From: Deltaproteobacteria bacterium
Lineage (GTDB): Bacteria > Desulfobacterota > Desulfobulbia > Desulfobulbales > UBA5123
Reading direction: 5' to 3'
DNA: 6,271 bases
Assembly: GCA_021788685.1 (NCBI GenBank)
Contig: JAJYKH010000166.1
Span: 1-6,271 of the forward strand
A model generated the notes under the pieces. That model saw nothing but the letters and a program-made list of their open reading frames with translations. It ran no database searches and had not been told where the DNA came from. Shown in pieces: positions 3,927 through 6,271 of this stretch. How positions within the stretch are numbered: the stretch's first letter is position 1; each line of letters begins with the position of its first letter. A program made the position numbers and the translations under genes.

Positions 3927-6083
3927 TCAGAAGGCCATCCCGACACTGAAATGGATCTTGTATCCAGCCTCGTTTTCGCGGCTTGCAGGGTTGTAGGCCG
4001 CATCCAGGCGGGCGGGGCCGATGGGCAGGAGGTACTGGAGGCCGGCGCCGACGCCTGACCGCATGTCACGGAAGTAGTCGCTGAAGGTGGCCGAAACCAG
4101 CTCCGCTTCACTGGTGCCGAAAACCCCCTCCCTGCTGGGGGCGACGTTCCCGAAATCGGTGAACAGCGTGCCGATGATCGGCCCCCGCAGCTGCCGGCGG
4201 AGCTCGGCGCTGATGACGTTGTAGGCGGTGCCGCCGATGGGGTTGCCATTGATGTCTTTCGGGCCCAGCTCGTCCTGGCCGAAGCTGCGCACCGTGTTCT
4301 CGCCGCCATTGAAGAAGCGCTCGGCCAGGGGAATGGTATCCTGGCCGCGGCTGGGAATGATGAAGCCGGTGTCGTAGCGGAGGGCGAGCACGCTTTTCTT
4401 TCCCAAGGGGTAATAGCGGCTGGTGCCGGTGGTGAGCCGGAAGAAGGCGATCTGGCTGCCCAGCACCGGGTCGGCGGCTTCGCCGCTGAGGTAGCTGTTC
4501 TGGCCCTCGGTGGGGAAGAAGATGTCGTTGCGGGTATCATAAGAGAGTCGGGACTTGATGGAGGCAAGATTGTAGTTATTCTTGAAGTCCTCGAGGGCGG
4601 CACCGATCGCGACATCGGTCAGGCTCGTGTTGCGGATGTTGTATCCCAGGGTAAGCGTCAGCTTTTTACCCAGGTTCTTGGAAAACAGAAGGGAGGTGCC
4701 GACCTCCCGGCTGGTGAACGACGGCTCGATGCGGTAATTGAAGTAAACCGGAAGGTTGGCGGTGACGCCGGTCCGCAGGAACCAGGGATCAATCAGGGTG
4801 GTGGTGAGGTCCGCCCCTTTGGTTGAGCCTCCCACCGAGGTCTGCAAGGAACGGCCCGTGCCGAGCAGGTTTTTCTCCTCGAGGCCCACCCGCAGGCGCA
4901 GCAGCTCGTAGGAGCCCCACCCCGCCTCCACCGACAGCTCACGGGTCGGCACTTCCTCCACGTGCACCTTGAGAATACGGTGGTGCGGGTCGGGGCCTTC
5001 TGCCAGCGAGAATTCCACCTTCGAAAAGAGGCCGGTCTGATAGAGGGCGCTGAAGCTCCGGCGTTGGGCCTTGGCGCTGTAAAAATCACCGGGCTTGAGC
5101 TCGATCCGGCTTCGGATGAACGGGGTTTTGGTCTTGACGTTGCCGCTGATCTCGATGGCCGAGATCCGGACCCGCGGCCCGCTGTGGATGTCCGCCGTCA
5201 GGACCACCTGCCAGGGTTTGGCCTTCTGGCCGACCTGGACATCGATGGTTGCTTCGGGAAAGCCATTATTGGCGTACGCCTCGGCAATCTTGCTCCGCAG
5301 GTCGAGACTCTGCCGCCGGTGGTAAGGCTGACCGGCCAGGCTCCGCTCGATGGCCTTCAGCTCCGGGCGGACCTCCGGGGCGAGATCGCCGGTGAAGGTG
5401 ATGGCGCTGATCCGGTACTGCTCCCCCTCGTCGATCTTCACCGTAATATCCGCCCGTTCCCGGTCTTTGGAGAATTCGACCTCCGGCCCCTCCACTTTAG
5501 CATCCATGAATCCTTGCAGGTAGTACAGGTCGCGGATCTGGGAAACCGCGTCCTCCGCGGCGGACTTGACGAAGTATACGGGGCCGGTGCCGAGTGGGCC
5601 CTGCTGTTCCTTCCGGAAGAAAGAGCGCAGCTCGCCGGTGCCGATGGCATGGTTGCCTTCGATGGCAATGTGATCGATCCGGACCCGGGGGCCCTCGTCG
5701 ATCACGAAGGTCACCACGGCCTTGCCGCCAACCACTTCATAGCGATACCCGACGGTGGCGAAGGCATACCCCTTGTTCTTGTACGCGAGCTCCATCTGGT
5801 AGGCGGCGTCGTCCGCGTCGGCCGGGCGGTACCCCGAAGTCTTGAACTGCTCGAGCTCGTAGGCGGCGGCTTCGCGGAGCTGGTCGGCCCCGAGCTGGCT
5901 GTTGCCCACGAATTTGATTTCGTACCCGGTCAGCTCCGGCCCGGGTGGGGCTTGAGCCGGTGGTTCCTGGCCTGCCGCTTCCCCGCCGAGCGCCAGGAGG
6001 AGGATGGCCGCCAGAAGGAGCAGCCGTTCGAGACAGGCGCCCATGCGGTTATTGGTCAGGAGAAAGATGAAGCTCACAATCAT
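3927..6083 (-). CDS. tamA: TamA/BamA (Omp85) family outer-membrane assembly protein with four POTRA domains
   Basis: The gene encodes 718 residues. A hydrophobic signal segment (LLLLAAILLLAL, residues 21-32) is followed by a cleavage region near residues 35-39. Four POTRA domains can be drawn from repeated beta-strand starts and conserved EGP/DEG ends: about 53-131 (YEIKFVGN), 134-220 (VRIDHIAIEGN), 223-303 (YRISAITFTGD) and 305-378 (VRISAIEISGN). Residues ~380-718 form the Omp85 barrel, with FFNGGENTVRSFGQDELGP at 590-608 corresponding to the L6 motif (family consensus VRGF/Y), SYDTRND at 514-520, and a C-terminal Phe (FSVGMAF) as expected for an outer-membrane protein. The family inserts beta-barrel proteins and autotransporters into the outer membrane. 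The gene lies 3 bp after a tamB-like stop, so I favour a TamA role over BamA, though E. coli TamA has three POTRAs and BamA five. The start is uncertain: ATG 6083 has GAGAG directly abutting it, while GTG at 6077 has the same motif at a better 6-nt spacing. Confidence 0.9.
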   Translation of the reverse strand: MIVSFIFLLTNNRMGACLERLLLLAAILLLALGGEAAGQEPPAQAPPGPELTGYEIKFVGNSQLGADQLREAAAYELEQFKTSGYRPADADDAAYQMELAYKNKGYAFATVGYRYEVVGGKAVVTFVIDEGPRVRIDHIAIEGNHAIGTGELRSFFRKEQQGPLGTGPVYFVKSAAEDAVSQIRDLYYLQGFMDAKVEGPEVEFSKDRERADITVKIDEGEQYRISAITFTGDLAPEVRPELKAIERSLAGQPYHRRQSLDLRSKIAEAYANNGFPEATIDVQVGQKAKPWQVVLTADIHSGPRVRISAIEISGNVKTKTPFIRSRIELKPGDFYSAKAQRRSFSALYQTGLFSKVEFSLAEGPDPHHRILKVHVEEVPTRELSVEAGWGSYELLRLRVGLEEKNLLGTGRSLQTSVGGSTKGADLTTTLIDPWFLRTGVTANLPVYFNYRIEPSFTSREVGTSLLFSKNLGKKLTLTLGYNIRNTSLTDVAIGAALEDFKNNYNLASIKSRLSYDTRNDIFFPTEGQNSYLSGEAADPVLGSQIAFFRLTTGTSRYYPLGKKSVLALRYDTGFIIPSRGQDTIPLAERFFNGGENTVRSFGQDELGPKDINGNPIGGTAYNVISAELRRQLRGPIIGTLFTDFGNVAPSREGVFGTSEAELVSATFSDYFRDMRSGVGAGLQYLLPIGPARLDAAYNPASRENEAGYKIHFSVGMAF

Positions 6084-6086
6084 CTC

Positions 6087-6271
6087 TCATTTGAACCGGA
6101 AGACGATCTTGACCCCGATGTTGAAGTCGTCGTAGACATCCCGTTCGGCGGTCAGATAGAGGGCGTCATCTTTTTTAAAAACCTTTTGGGCAACCTGCAT
6201 CTGGGCATCCAGCGTTTCCTGGCCCGTGCGGGAGATTCCCTGGCCCAATTCGACCTGCAGACGGTCAGATC
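6087..6271 (-). CDS. tamB: TamB-type translocation/assembly module protein, C-terminal 60 residues (truncated by window edge)
   Basis: The - strand frame enters from the right edge and ends at TGA 6089-6087, giving 60 residues with no start in view. The sequence includes LQVELGQGISRTGQETLDAQ and ends ALYLTAERDVYDDFNIGVKIVFRFK. The alternating strands and the YDDFNIGVKIVFRF close are characteristic of the TamB C-terminal (DUF490) domain, the part that contacts TamA. TamB proteins are inner-membrane-anchored, periplasm-spanning beta-helical proteins involved in outer-membrane assembly and lipid transport. Only 3 nt separate this stop from the tamA ATG, so the two are translationally coupled on one mRNA. 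The order tamB then tamA is the reverse of E. coli. Confidence 0.85.
   Translation of the reverse strand, partial: SDRLQVELGQGISRTGQETLDAQMQVAQKVFKKDDALYLTAERDVYDDFNIGVKIVFRFK

Larger units (their letters stand above)
3042..4048. repeat. Right unit of the ~1-kb tandem duplication
   Basis: This is the counterpart of 2085-3026. It contains the flank downstream of the right RcnB-like gene, that gene, its leader and promoter, and the true 3' end of tamA. It is about 65 bp longer than the left unit. Most of the difference is the longer linker of the right paralog (199 against 183 residues). Because tamA is intact only on this side, this unit most likely keeps the ancestral arrangement. Confidence 0.8.

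Noticed and set aside
2730..4058. 442-codon open frame on the + strand across the duplicated region
   Set aside because: It reads antisense through a promoter, the tamA relic, the right RcnB-like gene and the tamA end. Its apparent internal similarity to other frames comes from the DNA duplication, not from a protein family.

Overview
The window is GC-rich DNA from a Gram-negative (diderm) bacterium. It encodes an outer-membrane efflux lipoprotein, a TamA/BamA-type outer-membrane insertase with TamB beside it, and two exported periplasmic-type proteins. No sequence here fixes the lineage. A proteobacterium or a GC-rich verrucomicrobial or acidobacterial genome would all fit, and I do not choose between them. 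There are no RNA genes, insertion sequences, integrases or CRISPR arrays.

Layout. The left third (+ strand, 1-1943) is the end of an efflux operon: the C-terminal part of a MacB-type ABC permease, then 10 bp later a complete NodT/TolC-family outer-membrane lipoprotein. The other two thirds are read from the - strand, right to left: the last 60 codons of tamB (6271-6087), a complete four-POTRA tamA/bamA-family gene (6083-3927), and two paralogous exported His-rich RcnB/CigR-like proteins (3713-3114 and 2697-2146). The two strands converge in a 200-bp intergenic stretch (1944-2145) that carries a strong hairpin.

The most notable structure is a direct tandem duplication of about 1 kb. Each unit contains a 3' flank, an RcnB-like gene, its promoter and the 3' end of the tamA-type gene. 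The left unit (about 2085-3026) therefore carries a captured, frameshifted fragment of the last ~40 codons of tamA, stranded between the two paralogs. The right unit (about 3042-4048) retains the intact tamA end. Since duplication the C-terminal domains and promoters (TTGACA-N17-TAGGAA) have been kept, while the His/Gly/Glu-rich linkers have diverged almost completely. In the right-hand copy the linker contains an in-frame 54-bp tandem repeat.

How the genes may work together. MacB and the NodT-type protein would be parts of one tripartite export pump; the periplasmic adaptor is presumably upstream, outside the window. TamB and TamA would form the translocation and assembly module that inserts proteins into the outer membrane. 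The RcnB-like proteins are exported and have their own promoters, so they look like separately regulated periplasmic factors, perhaps metal-related. No direct link to TamA is shown beyond adjacency and co-duplication of the tamA 3' end.
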